A DNA stretch of 64,000 nucleotides from Saccharimonas sp963542675 (GCA_963542675.1 CAUTXC010000001.1:1-64000), one strand, 5' to 3'; counted from the stretch's first letter, positions 1-8,171 are shown. A program made the numbers and translations. Notes: a model not told the origin generated them from the sequence alone.

Positions 1-340
1 GGTCGATATAGATCATCTTGACCTTGCCGTAATACGCCTTGTGCAAGATCTTTAGCGCCGCCAGATTGTCACCCTCGATAAACATATTGCCCGTCGTATC
101 CCAATCGACGGAATTCGCCTGGTCAGAGTGAAGCGTCTGGACGGTCTTCTCTTGGATGGTAGCGAAGACGTCGCTCTTGCCCTTCCAGCTAAGCCCATAG
201 CGCTCACCCAAATCTACCGCCTCACCCAGAGTCGCCTGGAGTTTATGCCAGTCGATCTTGCCTTCGGTGACTACCTCGGGGAAGAGTTGTTTGAGTTTAT
301 TAATTTGTTCTTGTTTTATATCGTTATTATAGCCGTTCAT
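1..340 (-). CDS. DNA adenine methyltransferase, Mod-like (N-terminal 113 codons, runs off window)
   Basis: Minus-strand reading frame starting at ATG 338-340 and running open to base 1. The protein begins MNGYNNDIKQEQINKLKQLF and ends at the window edge in IEGDNLAALKILHKAYYGKV followed by KMIYID. That block is the signature of type III (and some type II) N6-adenine methyltransferases just before the catalytic DPPY motif; DPPY itself would lie beyond the edge. The family methylates adenine in DNA, usually beside a restriction subunit, and neither partner nor the rest of the gene is visible. Seen: the frame and the conserved block. Inferred: type III Mod. Confidence 0.8.
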   Translation of the reverse strand, partial: MNGYNNDIKQEQINKLKQLFPEVVTEGKIDWHKLQATLGEAVDLGERYGLSWKGKSDVFATIQEKTVQTLHSDQANSVDWDTTGNMFIEGDNLAALKILHKAYYGKVKMIYID

Positions 341-595
341 GATTACTCGTTATTGTCATCTTATGGTGGTATTATACCATTCACGCCTTTCGTTATGTTC
401 GCCGTTTTATCGTATTATGCTGTTATTTTTACACATTTAAGGAAATTTCCATTGCGCCTTCTTGTCTACGATACACCATGCTATTATCTGCGCGATATTC
501 CAACACTATTTATTGTAAATAATAACTCATTATGACTACCAAGCATAAGCGAGCCACCCCGCAGCAGCTCGCCTTGTTAAACCAATCTATCTCTT
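341..595. other. Intergenic, upstream of the methyltransferase gene
   Basis: No convincing gene. It holds the promoter side of the methyltransferase gene. An imperfect GCGAGC/GCTCGC hairpin near 547-571, followed on the minus strand by TTATGCTT, could be a weak terminator for the surface-protein gene that ends at 596. Confidence 0.4.
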
Positions 596-2572
596 CTACT
601 TTGCTTCACGTCGTCGCACATAGCGTGCCAGTAGCATCCCACCGGTGAGCAACGCCGCTGTCGCGAGGACAAATTGCCAGAGCGATATACCAGTGTCAGC
701 CAAGAGGCCGTGGAATTGGCTTGGCTTGGCTGGTTGGGTCGGTTGGTTGGGCGCGCTTGGATTGAGTGGATTAGTCGCTAGTACCGCGCGGCACTCCGAC
801 CAAATCGCTTCCGGGTAGCTAGCCGCCAACACATACCACGCTGTCGATGCCACCGAGTTTGCATTGGTTAGCTCATTTGGCAGATCTGCCTTGGAGGCGT
901 ACTGCCATGCACCATTGGGCCGCTGCGCTGGATAGGTGTCTGCCAAGATTGCCCGCGCCGTGGCCGTGTCCCCAGCGATAGTATGCGCCTGCGCTACGCC
1001 GTACGTCCCTTCAAACCATACGGTTGGCACGTAATTACCTGTCAAATACGGCGTGTAGCCTTTTGCCGCACCATCAGTTGTTTTGTAGCTAGCAGTATGA
1101 GCGAGTGCTTGCTTAGCTTTGTCGTATTCGCCAATCGCATTGAGGAAGATCGAGCCCCAGCTCGTTGTGTCGAGTGCCTTGCTGCTGTCGTTATATCCTT
1201 GGTTAAAGCGCCCTTCAGAGGTATTCCATAGTTTTGCTACTGTCACTTTGGCGAGTTCGTCTGCCTTCTGGGTATACTGCTTATCACCCAGCACGCGAGC
1301 TGCTCGCTCGTACACATGCCACATGTCAGTGTTGTGCTCGGTAGCATGCCACGCAATATCCTTCTTGACGCCATTGTCAATCCGTACTCCGCCACGGAAT
1401 AACCCGGCAGCATCGCCAGTCGTCGTCTTCATTGTCTCAAGCCAACGGAAGGTATCGAGAATCATCTGGCGCACCCCTTGCTGGTCGCCGTATTTTTCCA
1501 TATAGCGGATGAGTGCATACTGCACAAAGGCGATACCGCCAGTATAATAAATCGGCTGCTGGATTCCTGTGTAATCAAGCTGATGTGCACTTGCCGGAAA
1601 CGCCCCCTTCTGCTCACCCGTCTTGACTTGGATTGCGCTTAGGCCATGCACGAGCTTATCCGCCATTGCTCGATCATCCGCACCAATCGCCACGAGTAGC
1701 GCCAGCGACTGATCATACACATAGCTATACGACTCACGCGGTGTACCATAGCCATCTTGACCCGGTGCATACTCATATGAGCGAATCAGCCCCACCAGCT
1801 CTGGCTTGAAATACTCGGCAACGATGGTTTTGGTTGCTGTATCATAGAGACGAATTAATTTATGCCCCTTACCTACTGCATCGAAACTAAAGGTATTATC
1901 TGCCTGGGCTGGCTGCGTGGCTTGGAGGTATTCTTTATCAGATACCGCGTAGAGCTGCACCTCCAGATTCTTATACGTCACAGGTCGCGGCCAACTCTCA
2001 CCGATCTGCTGCCCCGTCACTTTGTCGTATAACCGGAAGTGCCATGACCCCGCAAATGCCGGGTTGACAGGTGAGAGATCAAGCGTCCATGTGCCATCCG
2101 GCTGTACCACTGCTGGCGCAACGGTCGTTTGCTCATATTCAGCATCGCTGTAGAGATACGCCCGCACTTCGCGTGGGTTCGCCCCCGTTGGTGCCGTTCC
2201 TTTTACTATGCCACGGTAGCCTTCGGCAGCGTGCGCAGCATGAGGGACCGTGAGCGGTGTCGCACTTTCGGTTTGTCGTGGGTGCGCAAGCGTAAAGCGC
2301 CCGCTCACCTTTGCTTGGTAGTCAAAGTCATAGGCTCGTGCTGGCGTGATGGTACTACCATCACCTGGGTTACGCTTTGGCTCCATCATCTGTTTGAGCC
2401 ACGCCATCGCGCGAGCTGCTGGTGCTGAGTCAGTCGCTAGTGGCCGACGCACCGCTCTGAACAGCTGATCATTTGTACCACACAGCGACGTATTCGCCCG
2501 CACTGGCGGAGCTATCGCGAGCCCATAGAGTGCACCGCATAGCAGCACGACGCTCAATCCCCATCGTTTCAT
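596..2572 (-). CDS. Secreted, sortase-anchored surface protein with a helical-toroid (six-hairpin glycosidase-like) core
   Basis: 658 aa. Residues 1-26 are a signal peptide (MKRWGLSVVLLCGALYGLAI...VRA). The C-terminus has the order of a cell-wall sorting signal: LLADTG, a hydrophobic stretch, then RYVRRREAK. The motif is LAxTG rather than classical LPxTG. The central ~350 residues are rich in paired helices with aromatic/acidic motifs (YSYVYDQSLALLVAIGADD, WHATEHNTDMWHVYERAARV), resembling (alpha/alpha)6 six-hairpin glycoside hydrolases. Beta-rich repeats precede it. GGAGGGG sits 5 nt before ATG and a TATAAA box lies ~35 nt upstream. The sortase at 11707 is the likely anchoring enzyme. Enzymatic activity is inference; surface location is well supported. 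Confidence 0.7.
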   Translation of the reverse strand: MKRWGLSVVLLCGALYGLAIAPPVRANTSLCGTNDQLFRAVRRPLATDSAPAARAMAWLKQMMEPKRNPGDGSTITPARAYDFDYQAKVSGRFTLAHPRQTESATPLTVPHAAHAAEGYRGIVKGTAPTGANPREVRAYLYSDAEYEQTTVAPAVVQPDGTWTLDLSPVNPAFAGSWHFRLYDKVTGQQIGESWPRPVTYKNLEVQLYAVSDKEYLQATQPAQADNTFSFDAVGKGHKLIRLYDTATKTIVAEYFKPELVGLIRSYEYAPGQDGYGTPRESYSYVYDQSLALLVAIGADDRAMADKLVHGLSAIQVKTGEQKGAFPASAHQLDYTGIQQPIYYTGGIAFVQYALIRYMEKYGDQQGVRQMILDTFRWLETMKTTTGDAAGLFRGGVRIDNGVKKDIAWHATEHNTDMWHVYERAARVLGDKQYTQKADELAKVTVAKLWNTSEGRFNQGYNDSSKALDTTSWGSIFLNAIGEYDKAKQALAHTASYKTTDGAAKGYTPYLTGNYVPTVWFEGTYGVAQAHTIAGDTATARAILADTYPAQRPNGAWQYASKADLPNELTNANSVASTAWYVLAASYPEAIWSECRAVLATNPLNPSAPNQPTQPAKPSQFHGLLADTGISLWQFVLATAALLTGGMLLARYVRRREAK

Positions 2573-2890
2573 TATTTCCCCTCCGAAATACTCTTATGCT
2601 TATATTTATAGCACACTTTAGCCGTATCGCATATATGTCATAGCGATTTTACCTATCGGTATGAGCCACTAATGTTATGCGCTATACTTCGACTACATAG
2701 AGGTACTCAGATATCACCATTAATCCTAACCATGATATATCAAGCTATTATTTTCCTACTTTAAATAACTTCGATTCGTTATTCTCTCGTAGCACCAATT
2801 TGCCTCATCAGCAATCTTGTATTAGGCTAGAAGGAGGCAGGGTTGGCACCTTGCATACCAATATCGTTAAAGCCGCACGAGGAGTACTCC
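2573..2890. promoter_or_regulatory. Divergent intergenic region between the surface protein and the DUF2188 gene
   Basis: 318 bp with no gene. It contains the minus-strand promoter of the surface protein (TGC-TATAAA near 2611-2619 and GGAGGGG before ATG) and, at its right end, the GAGGAG ribosome-binding site of the plus-strand gene. The middle is A+T-rich and I see no repeat in it. Confidence 0.5.
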
Positions 2891-3130
2891 ATGGCACAAA
2901 ATTTTACGATTAGCGGTAACAAACTCAAAGGCTACCAGGCAGTCGCCGACGGCACTGGGCGCGTCCACTTTGTGGGCACTACCCAGGAGGAAGTCATCGA
3001 CCAAACCAGGCGCTACATGCGCCAACACGGTGGTGGCGAGCTCAGGATCCAGCGTGCCGACGGTAGCGCCCAGTATCGCGATGCCGATACCGTCCCACCC
3101 AAGAAGGATCCCTTCCCACCGCAAGGATAG
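2891..3130 (+). CDS. DUF2188 family small protein
   Basis: 79 aa from ATG 2891, chosen because GAGGAG lies 7-8 nt upstream; an in-frame ATG at 2843 lacks such a site and would add an unconserved extension. The body (GRVHFVGTTQEEVIDQTRRY then GGELRIQRADGSAQYRDAD) and the ending DPFPPQG match the DUF2188 family, whose members typically end in DPFPPxG. The family is widespread in bacteria and has no established function. The gene stands alone and is followed by a hairpin terminator. Confidence 0.75.
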   Translation: MAQNFTISGNKLKGYQAVADGTGRVHFVGTTQEEVIDQTRRYMRQHGGGELRIQRADGSAQYRDADTVPPKKDPFPPQG

Positions 3131-3146
3131 CACTCATCCTCACAAC

Positions 3147-3167
3147 ACCTCTGCTCTTGGCAGAGGT
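3147..3167 (+). terminator. Hairpin terminator after the DUF2188 gene
   Basis: ACCTCTGC/GCAGAGGT, an 8-bp perfect stem with a 5-nt loop, followed by ATTGTT. The stem is strong and the U-run weak. It may act in both directions between the convergent genes ending at 3130 and 3194. Confidence 0.55.
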
Positions 3168-3193
3168 ATTGTTATGTCAGAATAATATAATAA

Positions 3194-3847
3194 TTACTTG
3201 AGGAGCGTATCAGGCACACCAAGCATCCGCGCCAGCGCATACTGGAGTAAAAAACTCAAGGATGCCATGCCAGCGCAAAACACTGCAACGATCCGCACCA
3301 CATGCTGCGACAATGGCGCCGCACCCGGCCAGATCATTAGAACAATCACTGGCACGACACAAGCCAGCATCTTAATGCCTGCCGCAATGCGCGTATTGAG
3401 GATAGTATGCTGCTTCTTGCTTACTGGCTGATGGGTTTTTGTTGCCAGGGGCGCAACTGCCTTCGTTGTCTTTTTTACTACGCGCTCGCCTGTTTTAGCT
3501 ATATTGCGTGGCAGCATAACCAGCATATAGAGGCCGCACCCAATCATACCGATGGTGATGATTGCTACGAGTGCAATCGCTACTGGCTGTGGCAAGTCCG
3601 CCCCCGAGGGTATACCCTGCGGGAGCGTGATCTCTGGCTGGTCGTGCGGCTCCGGTATAACCCAAAGCGCCTTATCTCGCGTGATGTATGGGTAAAGCAG
3701 CTGCATTGCACACCACACCCACAGCAGCAAACAAAAGAGATACCCCACCGACGCGCAGAAATGCGTCACCAAAAGCGCAAACCGCCGCGGCCGCGGCTGC
3801 TTGGGCTGCTCCTTCGACTTTGCTGGCTGAGAAGACTGCGCTACCAT
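3194..3847 (-). CDS. Unknown integral membrane protein, about four TM helices
   Basis: 217 aa, family not recognised. The first ~22 residues are Lys/Pro/Arg-rich and cytoplasmic-like. Hydrophobic segments follow near 26-50, 87-110, 155-172 and 180-205. Between TM2 and TM3 is a basic stretch (KTGERVVKKTTKAVAPLATK). No catalytic motif is visible. The gene is convergent with DUF2188 and has no operon partner. Confidence 0.55.
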   Translation of the reverse strand: MVAQSSQPAKSKEQPKQPRPRRFALLVTHFCASVGYLFCLLLWVWCAMQLLYPYITRDKALWVIPEPHDQPEITLPQGIPSGADLPQPVAIALVAIITIGMIGCGLYMLVMLPRNIAKTGERVVKKTTKAVAPLATKTHQPVSKKQHTILNTRIAAGIKMLACVVPVIVLMIWPGAAPLSQHVVRIVAVFCAGMASLSFLLQYALARMLGVPDTLLK

Positions 3848-4001
3848 AACTACTGGTCATTATACACGACAGCACAAACTGATGCTATGGTGTGCGATTT
3901 TACCACTATTTTTTAATTAACCGGCAATGGTTGCTGGCAACCCATTTGTCGTTATAGTTATAAAATTCATCCTTAGCAAAGCAGATGAAAAGCGACTTAG
4001 A
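3848..4001. other. Intergenic
   Basis: 154 bp with no supported gene; upstream region of the membrane protein gene. Confidence 0.4.
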
Positions 4002-4268
4002 TCAATTGGTCCTTCGATGAGTGGGAGGAATAGTGCGAAAATCATCAATCACACTTTGTGCAGTTGCAAAATCTGAAAATTCATACGGATCCATTGCCGC
4101 TATCTCAGCTGGGGTAACTGTATCGGGATGCCGCGTTCTGTATTGTGTGGCAGGGTAATCATATTTAAGAGTTCTAGCTGCAAAATCGAGCACATCATAC
4201 TCGCTCATCCCAGTCTTCTCTTCACACTGCTCTTGTTGGTTTGATGTAGATTGTCTTCGTGTTTCCAT
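4002..4268 (-). CDS. Small acidic hypothetical protein
   Basis: 88 aa from ATG 4268, or 68 aa from an internal Met reading MSEYDVLDFAARTLKYDYP. Composition is hydrophilic and helix-compatible, without signal peptide or membrane segment. A TATAAT box lies 12 nt before the upstream ATG. No family is recognised. It is supported only by reading-frame quality and promoter placement, so it may not be real. Confidence 0.4.
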   Translation of the reverse strand: METRRQSTSNQQEQCEEKTGMSEYDVLDFAARTLKYDYPATQYRTRHPDTVTPAEIAAMDPYEFSDFATAQSVIDDFRTIPPTHRRTN

Positions 4269-4533
4269 ATATAAAAATCAATTATATATAATCTTAGTTT
4301 AGTCAAGATAGCCCAACACACGCCGCTTGCTCACACTAAGCATCGTGCACCTATCAAAAAATGATCTGGCTACACAAGCCAGATCAAATAATTCACAAAC
4401 ATGGTCGCCCTCTCCCTACCCCACTCAAAACAATGGGAGGCGTGTTGGCGGTATGTAATGGGTGTCGTTGACCTTGCAGTAGTGCCGACGGGGCGAGGCT
4501 CTTCACTGGCGGAGGATCCTGGCAGCTCGCTAG
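4269..4533. other. Intergenic, left edge of the accessory region
   Basis: No gene seen. From about 4441 the sequence becomes sharply G+C-rich (see the HTH remnant). A short repeat AAATGATCTGGCT...AGCCAGATCA near 4359-4386 forms an inverted repeat around GATCTGGCT/AGCCAGATC that could be a terminator or operator. Confidence 0.35.
4359..4385. repeat. Short inverted repeat (TGATCTGGCT/AGCCAGATCA)
   Basis: TGATCTGGCT at about 4362-4371 and AGCCAGATCA at about 4378-4387 are exact reverse complements around a short loop, a 10-bp stem. AAAAAA precedes it, so on the minus strand it ends in a T-run. It is best read as a minus-strand terminator. Confidence 0.5.
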
Positions 4534-4854
4534 ACGTGGCCGGCAGAGCGGACACCCGCGCCAGCTACCACGTCTTCCACCACCCCGCCACAGCGGATCA
4601 AGCGCTACCTGCGTCCACAGTTGGTGGAAGAGATGGTGGTGCTCCACCAGGCGGGACAGACGGTGGCGCAGATCGCCAAGCGCTTTGGCTTTCACCACAC
4701 CACGGTGGCGCGGCACCTCAAGCAGGCAGGAGAGACGCTGCGCACCAACCCAGCCGACCCTGCCTTCCAAGAGCGGGTGCGGCAGGCTTACAGCTCGGGA
4801 TGGTTAAGCACACCACCCGGCTATTGGGCGTCAGTAAGGATATGGGTGAACTGA
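4534..4854 (+). pseudogene. Helix-turn-helix (recombinase/transposase-type) remnant, G+C-rich
   Basis: Open frame 4534-4854 encoding QRIKRYLRPQLVEEMVVLHQ then AGQTVAQIAKRFGFHHTTVA and RHLKQAGETLR, a clear Hin-resolvase-like helix-turn-helix. A stop codon (TAG at 4531) lies just upstream, the only start candidate is TTG 4621, and the frame ends in an unrelated tail. Hand-counted G+C over 4441-4860 is 269/420 (64%), far above the neighbours, and codons are G/C-ending, as in high-G+C actinobacteria. I read it as a decayed fragment of a mobile or phage gene acquired from such a donor. The domain is seen; the origin is inference. Confidence 0.55.
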
Positions 4855-5000
4855 GGCCAGACGCAGCGTATGACTCGGCGTGAGCCCTTAAGACACATCC
4901 ATAGAATGTATATGAACATGAATTCCGAGGACTGCTGTGTGGCTACCGGGAAGGTGTCCAAGCAACAGAGGTTAAGTCCCAATCATGGGATACGATTAAC

Positions 5001-5756
5001 TCACCTGGCTCGAAGGCTCGCGCGGTGTCGACGAGATTGTAGCAGAATGACAAACAGGCCCAACACGATCCAAATCAGATTTAAGCCAAGACCAAGAACG
5101 TAAGGTTCCGTTAATTTAAAGGAAAATGGAGTTCCGATCGAGATCGCTAACGGCCCACAATATACAGGATAACCAGCAAATGAGGTAGAGCCTCCGATCA
5201 TCCACGTAGTTCCGCCCAGATCTGCCACACGCCACAATACGGCAATCTGTGAACCAATTAGCACAGCAAATCCACCCGCATAGGTAAGAAGTCGCGAATA
5301 GAATCCCCTAAAGTGGGCGGTAACTGCCCCGAGAACCCAGGCCATAGACACCAAGGTAATGCTCGATACCAATTTAGCACAAACTGCGTAAGCAACCGCT
5401 TTCGTTAACCTGTCATCTTTCGGCCACATCGTTGTGCTTGCCAGAAGCGACACGAGACCTACCGTTATAAAACCGAAGGAGAGCGAGGCCGTTTTGACAA
5501 AGAACTTACGCAGTGTCGAGTGGGTAGAAAGATAAAGAAGCGTGTCGCGTTTAAGTACTAGAAACATGAAGATCTGCGCAGCGACATAAAAAGTGGCACC
5601 GGACGACACTAGCACGACAGCGAAAACCCAGATCACGTCGAGCACGGATTTGTATGAGTCTACAAGTTCCCTCAAGACAAAAATACCAAAAAGAATTGAT
5701 GCACACGCTAAGAAGAAACCAAAGTGTTTGCGCGCTTCGGTGTAGATATCACGCAT
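5001..5756 (-). CDS. Epipeptide-type ABC exporter/immunity permease (EpeB/YydJ-like)
   Basis: 251 aa from ATG 5756. That start overlaps the ATPase stop by 8 nt (ATGCGTGA) and removes a long non-conserved extension available upstream. The sequence is strongly hydrophobic with about six TM segments (e.g. HFGFFLACASILFGIFVLRE near the start) and ends in a basic tail (SRRHRASLRAR). It is the last gene of the cluster. In Bacillus the equivalent pair YydIJ/EpeAB exports or protects against the modified peptide. Assignment rests mainly on gene order and topology; the sequence itself is not diagnostic. Confidence 0.65.
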   Translation of the reverse strand: MRDIYTEARKHFGFFLACASILFGIFVLRELVDSYKSVLDVIWVFAVVLVSSGATFYVAAQIFMFLVLKRDTLLYLSTHSTLRKFFVKTASLSFGFITVGLVSLLASTTMWPKDDRLTKAVAYAVCAKLVSSITLVSMAWVLGAVTAHFRGFYSRLLTYAGGFAVLIGSQIAVLWRVADLGGTTWMIGGSTSFAGYPVYCGPLAISIGTPFSFKLTEPYVLGLGLNLIWIVLGLFVILLQSRRHRASLRAR

Positions 5757-6423
5757 TAAGCATTGCCTCCTTGATCTTAATCTCCAGGCTCTGCCCCGGA
5801 GAAATATCTGAAGCCCGCAACCGAAGTAGCATTCTCCCATTATGGAGCACAACACATTCGTCGAAGAGTGATTCGAGGCCGGCGATAAGATGAGTGCTAA
5901 TGATGAGTAATGCATCTTTGGGCTTGTGCAGTTTAATAAGGTTGACCATGCGATCTCGTGTTACAGGATCCACAGCAGCTAGTGGCTCGTCAAAGAGATA
6001 AACCGACGATCGGCGAGCCAGGGTCATGCCAAGATTCAACTGTTCTTCCATTCCTTTCGATAAGTCACTCACCTTCTTCGATTTGTCCAGCGATAGATCA
6101 TTAATAATAGAGTGGCCACGCTCAAGATCAAAGTCTTCGAAATAGTCTGCTAGGACATTGGGAACCGATCCCACCTTCAAGAACTTATAAATGAATGGTA
6201 CGTCTGGAAGTAGGGTCGGGATCGTCGCATCACGGAGCTTCACAGAGCCAGATTGAATGGGCAACAATCCGGCCAATGCTTTCAGTAGTGTCGTCTTTCC
6301 AGCTCCGTTGTGGCCAAAAAGTCCCACAATATCTGGGCGATCGAAACGAATGGTCAGCGGAGCGAGGGAGAACCTCCTCCCCCTGGAAACAACCAGATCT
6401 TCTAGTTCAAGTAACGTATTCAT
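5749..6423 (-). CDS. ABC transporter ATPase (EpeA/YydI-like)
   Basis: 224 aa from ATG 6423, preferred to ATG 6441 because GGTGAA precedes it and the conserved strand begins immediately (MNTLLELEDLVVSRG). Walker A GHNGAGKTT at 37-45, signature LSKGM at 121-125, Walker B VYLFDEP at 141-147, H-loop STH near 173. This is a complete nucleotide-binding domain. The stop is fused to the permease start, so the two should be translated together. Role in the cluster: energising export of, or immunity to, the epipeptide-like product. Confidence 0.8.
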   Translation of the reverse strand: MNTLLELEDLVVSRGRRFSLAPLTIRFDRPDIVGLFGHNGAGKTTLLKALAGLLPIQSGSVKLRDATIPTLLPDVPFIYKFLKVGSVPNVLADYFEDFDLERGHSIINDLSLDKSKKVSDLSKGMEEQLNLGMTLARRSSVYLFDEPLAAVDPVTRDRMVNLIKLHKPKDALLIISTHLIAGLESLFDECVVLHNGRMLLRLRASDISPGQSLEIKIKEAMLNA

Positions 6424-6427
6424 ATAT

Positions 6428-7192
6428 TCACCATACCACATAATTCAGCAAAAATCGAGCAATGTAGACAACTACAATGATCCAACTAAGGATTCTCAAT
6501 CCGAACACCCATGGAGGGTTCCGTCGGCTATCGATATGTTCGTTGACATCAGCCCAAGCAAGCAAGCATCGATAGCCGTCTGAGTTTAGCACAGGCAGCG
6601 CATTCACGGACAGTGTTAAAACGGCGAATGCTAGCGAGTATCCTAGATCTGAACTGCGAACCCACATCGCGTTGAGTAAAAATAAGAACAAGTTTGTTGC
6701 AAGATTGGTCCAAATTCCAGCGATATGCACCAGAACCTTGTCCGAGACTGGAAGGAGTAGTATCTGGTTCATCCTAACGTAGAATGCGGGAAAAATCAGA
6801 TAGTTCATTTTAAAGCCAATTTTGTCAGGCTTCCGACCGCAGATGCGGAGTGCCATGACATGGGCCCCCTCATGGAGGGTCACACTGAAAATCATATACG
6901 GCACAAACCAAAGGAAGAAATGAGGAGTGACTACCGTGCTGGACCGCATACTAAATATCATATTAATAATGAGTAGCACCACCATGGACGCGGTGCCAAA
7001 CAATGAAATTTTGACCGAAAATACCGATGAGCGCTCTTGCGACAATCGAGCGATTTCTGTCGGAACATTGGTTGATCGTGTACCATAGTACTTATTTGAT
7101 GATTTATCATGTATCACAGCATTTTTGCTGGTGATGGCCACCTCATAATAGTCGTCATTGTATACACGGTAGTGCTCCTCAAGGTCACTCAT
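6428..7192 (-). CDS. Membrane metalloprotease, S2P/M50-type (EpeP/YydH-like)
   Basis: 254 aa. After a ~58-residue soluble N-terminus come several TM helices carrying HEGAH (HExxH zinc motif, residues 107-111) and, further on, NALPVLNSDGYR with the second M50 motif Asp-Gly at 205-206. Both zinc-site elements of site-2-type intramembrane proteases are therefore intact. Its start overlaps the radical SAM stop by 8 nt. In the yydFGHIJ system the equivalent protein is proposed to cleave or process the modified precursor. The lysis-free neighbour arrangement and motifs make this the best-preserved enzyme of the cluster. Confidence 0.8.
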   Translation of the reverse strand: MSDLEEHYRVYNDDYYEVAITSKNAVIHDKSSNKYYGTRSTNVPTEIARLSQERSSVFSVKISLFGTASMVVLLIINMIFSMRSSTVVTPHFFLWFVPYMIFSVTLHEGAHVMALRICGRKPDKIGFKMNYLIFPAFYVRMNQILLLPVSDKVLVHIAGIWTNLATNLFLFLLNAMWVRSSDLGYSLAFAVLTLSVNALPVLNSDGYRCLLAWADVNEHIDSRRNPPWVFGLRILSWIIVVVYIARFLLNYVVW

Positions 7193-7946
7193 GAACTTTC
7201 CGAGCTTCTTCCAGAATCTTAGGGCGAAGCTTATTTAAAGCGTCCTTGTCTTTCATGATGGCGACACACACGTCACAAACCGAGACTGCTTCAGTCATCT
7301 GTGCAGCAGGGGCGAGCGGGCTAGCCTCGCGGACTCTATCTAAGAGCCACTTTATTCCCCTCGATCTGATAACTGCAAGTAACGCGTTTCTTTCTCCTCT
7401 CTTTATGAATTCTTCATGAGTAAGCGCCCCCGCATCTCCAAGGGTCATATCTGTGTCGAATATAGGTGGAGAGCAACACGGATAAACCTTGCCATCATGA
7501 TGGTATATCAATTCAAATCCAGGGCATCTCAGCTTTAATTTGTCCAACGGTTTCACTATGAGATCTTCGTTGGGGATCGAGAGCCCAGCTCCGCATTGCT
7601 GTACAGGGAATCGAGTTACCTTCACGCATAGAGCGGAATCTCCAAGCTCCTTCAGAAGATCTAAAGAGTCATGGCTTCTGCTGACGCACATGTTGAGTAT
7701 TGTTGGAATTCTGCTATATGATGCAGCGTCCAGCGCATTGCGTATGCGTTCTGGTTTAACATATGGTGCGTGAAAGTTGTCATAACTTATGGTTAGATGA
7801 GATAATCCCGCAGATTCAAGATCGCCTATCATGATGGCCGCGCGTTCTGGCGTTATCGCCCAGAAACCGTTAGTCGTAAGATTGCTCTTCATTCCAGCGT
7901 TCGATACTCGCTTTATCAGGCTAAGCACCCGTTTGGCTTGCAGCAA
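7185..7946 (-). CDS. Radical SAM peptide epimerase (EpeE/YydG-like), N-terminally truncated
   Basis: 253 codons from TTG 7946 (first ATG at 7892). The frame enters at LLQAKRVLSLI, where radical SAM proteins are just past the GGE motif, and continues SNLTTNGFWA, SHLTISYDNFHAPYV, CPGFELIYHH DGKVYPCCSP and SVCDVCVAIM. These match the body and auxiliary Fe-S region of YydG/EpeE, with cysteines at 141, 157, 158, 224 and 227. The N-terminal ~70 residues with the SAM-cluster motif CX3CX2C are absent. Upstream the frame closes at a TGA near 7966, and the preceding bases belong to the precursor-like frame. As written, the enzyme cannot bind the SAM cluster. Either a deletion joined the two genes or the sequence has an assembly error. 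Confidence 0.75.
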   Translation of the reverse strand: MLQAKRVLSLIKRVSNAGMKSNLTTNGFWAITPERAAIMIGDLESAGLSHLTISYDNFHAPYVKPERIRNALDAASYSRIPTILNMCVSRSHDSLDLLKELGDSALCVKVTRFPVQQCGAGLSIPNEDLIVKPLDKLKLRCPGFELIYHHDGKVYPCCSPPIFDTDMTLGDAGALTHEEFIKRGERNALLAVIRSRGIKWLLDRVREASPLAPAAQMTEAVSVCDVCVAIMKDKDALNKLRPKILEEARKVHE

Positions 7947-8112
7947 TCGGCCTTTTCTTCGTTTTCAGAATAGTTACCGGCGCACTCCTAAGTTCGCCTA
8001 TCCCTATTTTCGCGATAGCCCTCAGAAACCAAGTGTCATCCTGCTGTTGAACTTCACTCTGCGTTAACATCATTTCATCTGCTTTGTTTTCGGGGGTGCT
8101 TTTTTCGCTCAT
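7921..8112 (-). CDS. Candidate RiPP precursor peptide (EpeX/YydF position)
   Basis: 63 aa from ATG 8112 (an in-frame ATG at 8124 and TTG at 8142 also exist). Hydrophilic leader MSEKSTPENKADEMM..., then QQQDDTWFLRAIAKIGIGEL and a basic end KTKKRPIAASQTGA. Position, size and an acidic leader followed by an aromatic/aliphatic C-terminal half fit YydF-type precursors, whose core begins DLWYFVK; here the analogous stretch reads DTWFLRA. The last ~25 nt overlap the radical SAM frame, so the C-terminus may be an artefact of the same deletion that truncated that gene. The function is inferred from context; the similarity is short. Confidence 0.5.
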   Translation of the reverse strand: MSEKSTPENKADEMMLTQSEVQQQDDTWFLRAIAKIGIGELRSAPVTILKTKKRPIAASQTGA

Positions 8113-8171
8113 AATGGTTGCCATTATAAAACAGTCAACCAATCTATGTAATATTCATGCAAGTATTTTGC

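Noticed and set aside
128..535. Plus-strand 135-codon frame at the left edge
   Set aside because: It runs antisense through the methyltransferase gene, whose conserved IEGDN/MIYID block is on the minus strand.
4401..4883. 160-codon plus-strand frame over the G+C-rich scrap
   Set aside because: High G+C makes long chance frames; only the frame with the HTH motif shows protein-like conservation.
8101..8135. TTGACT and TATAAT near the precursor start as a promoter
   Set aside because: The two boxes are only about 7 nt apart and TATAAT overlaps the ATG at 8124. The box at 8172-8177 is better placed.
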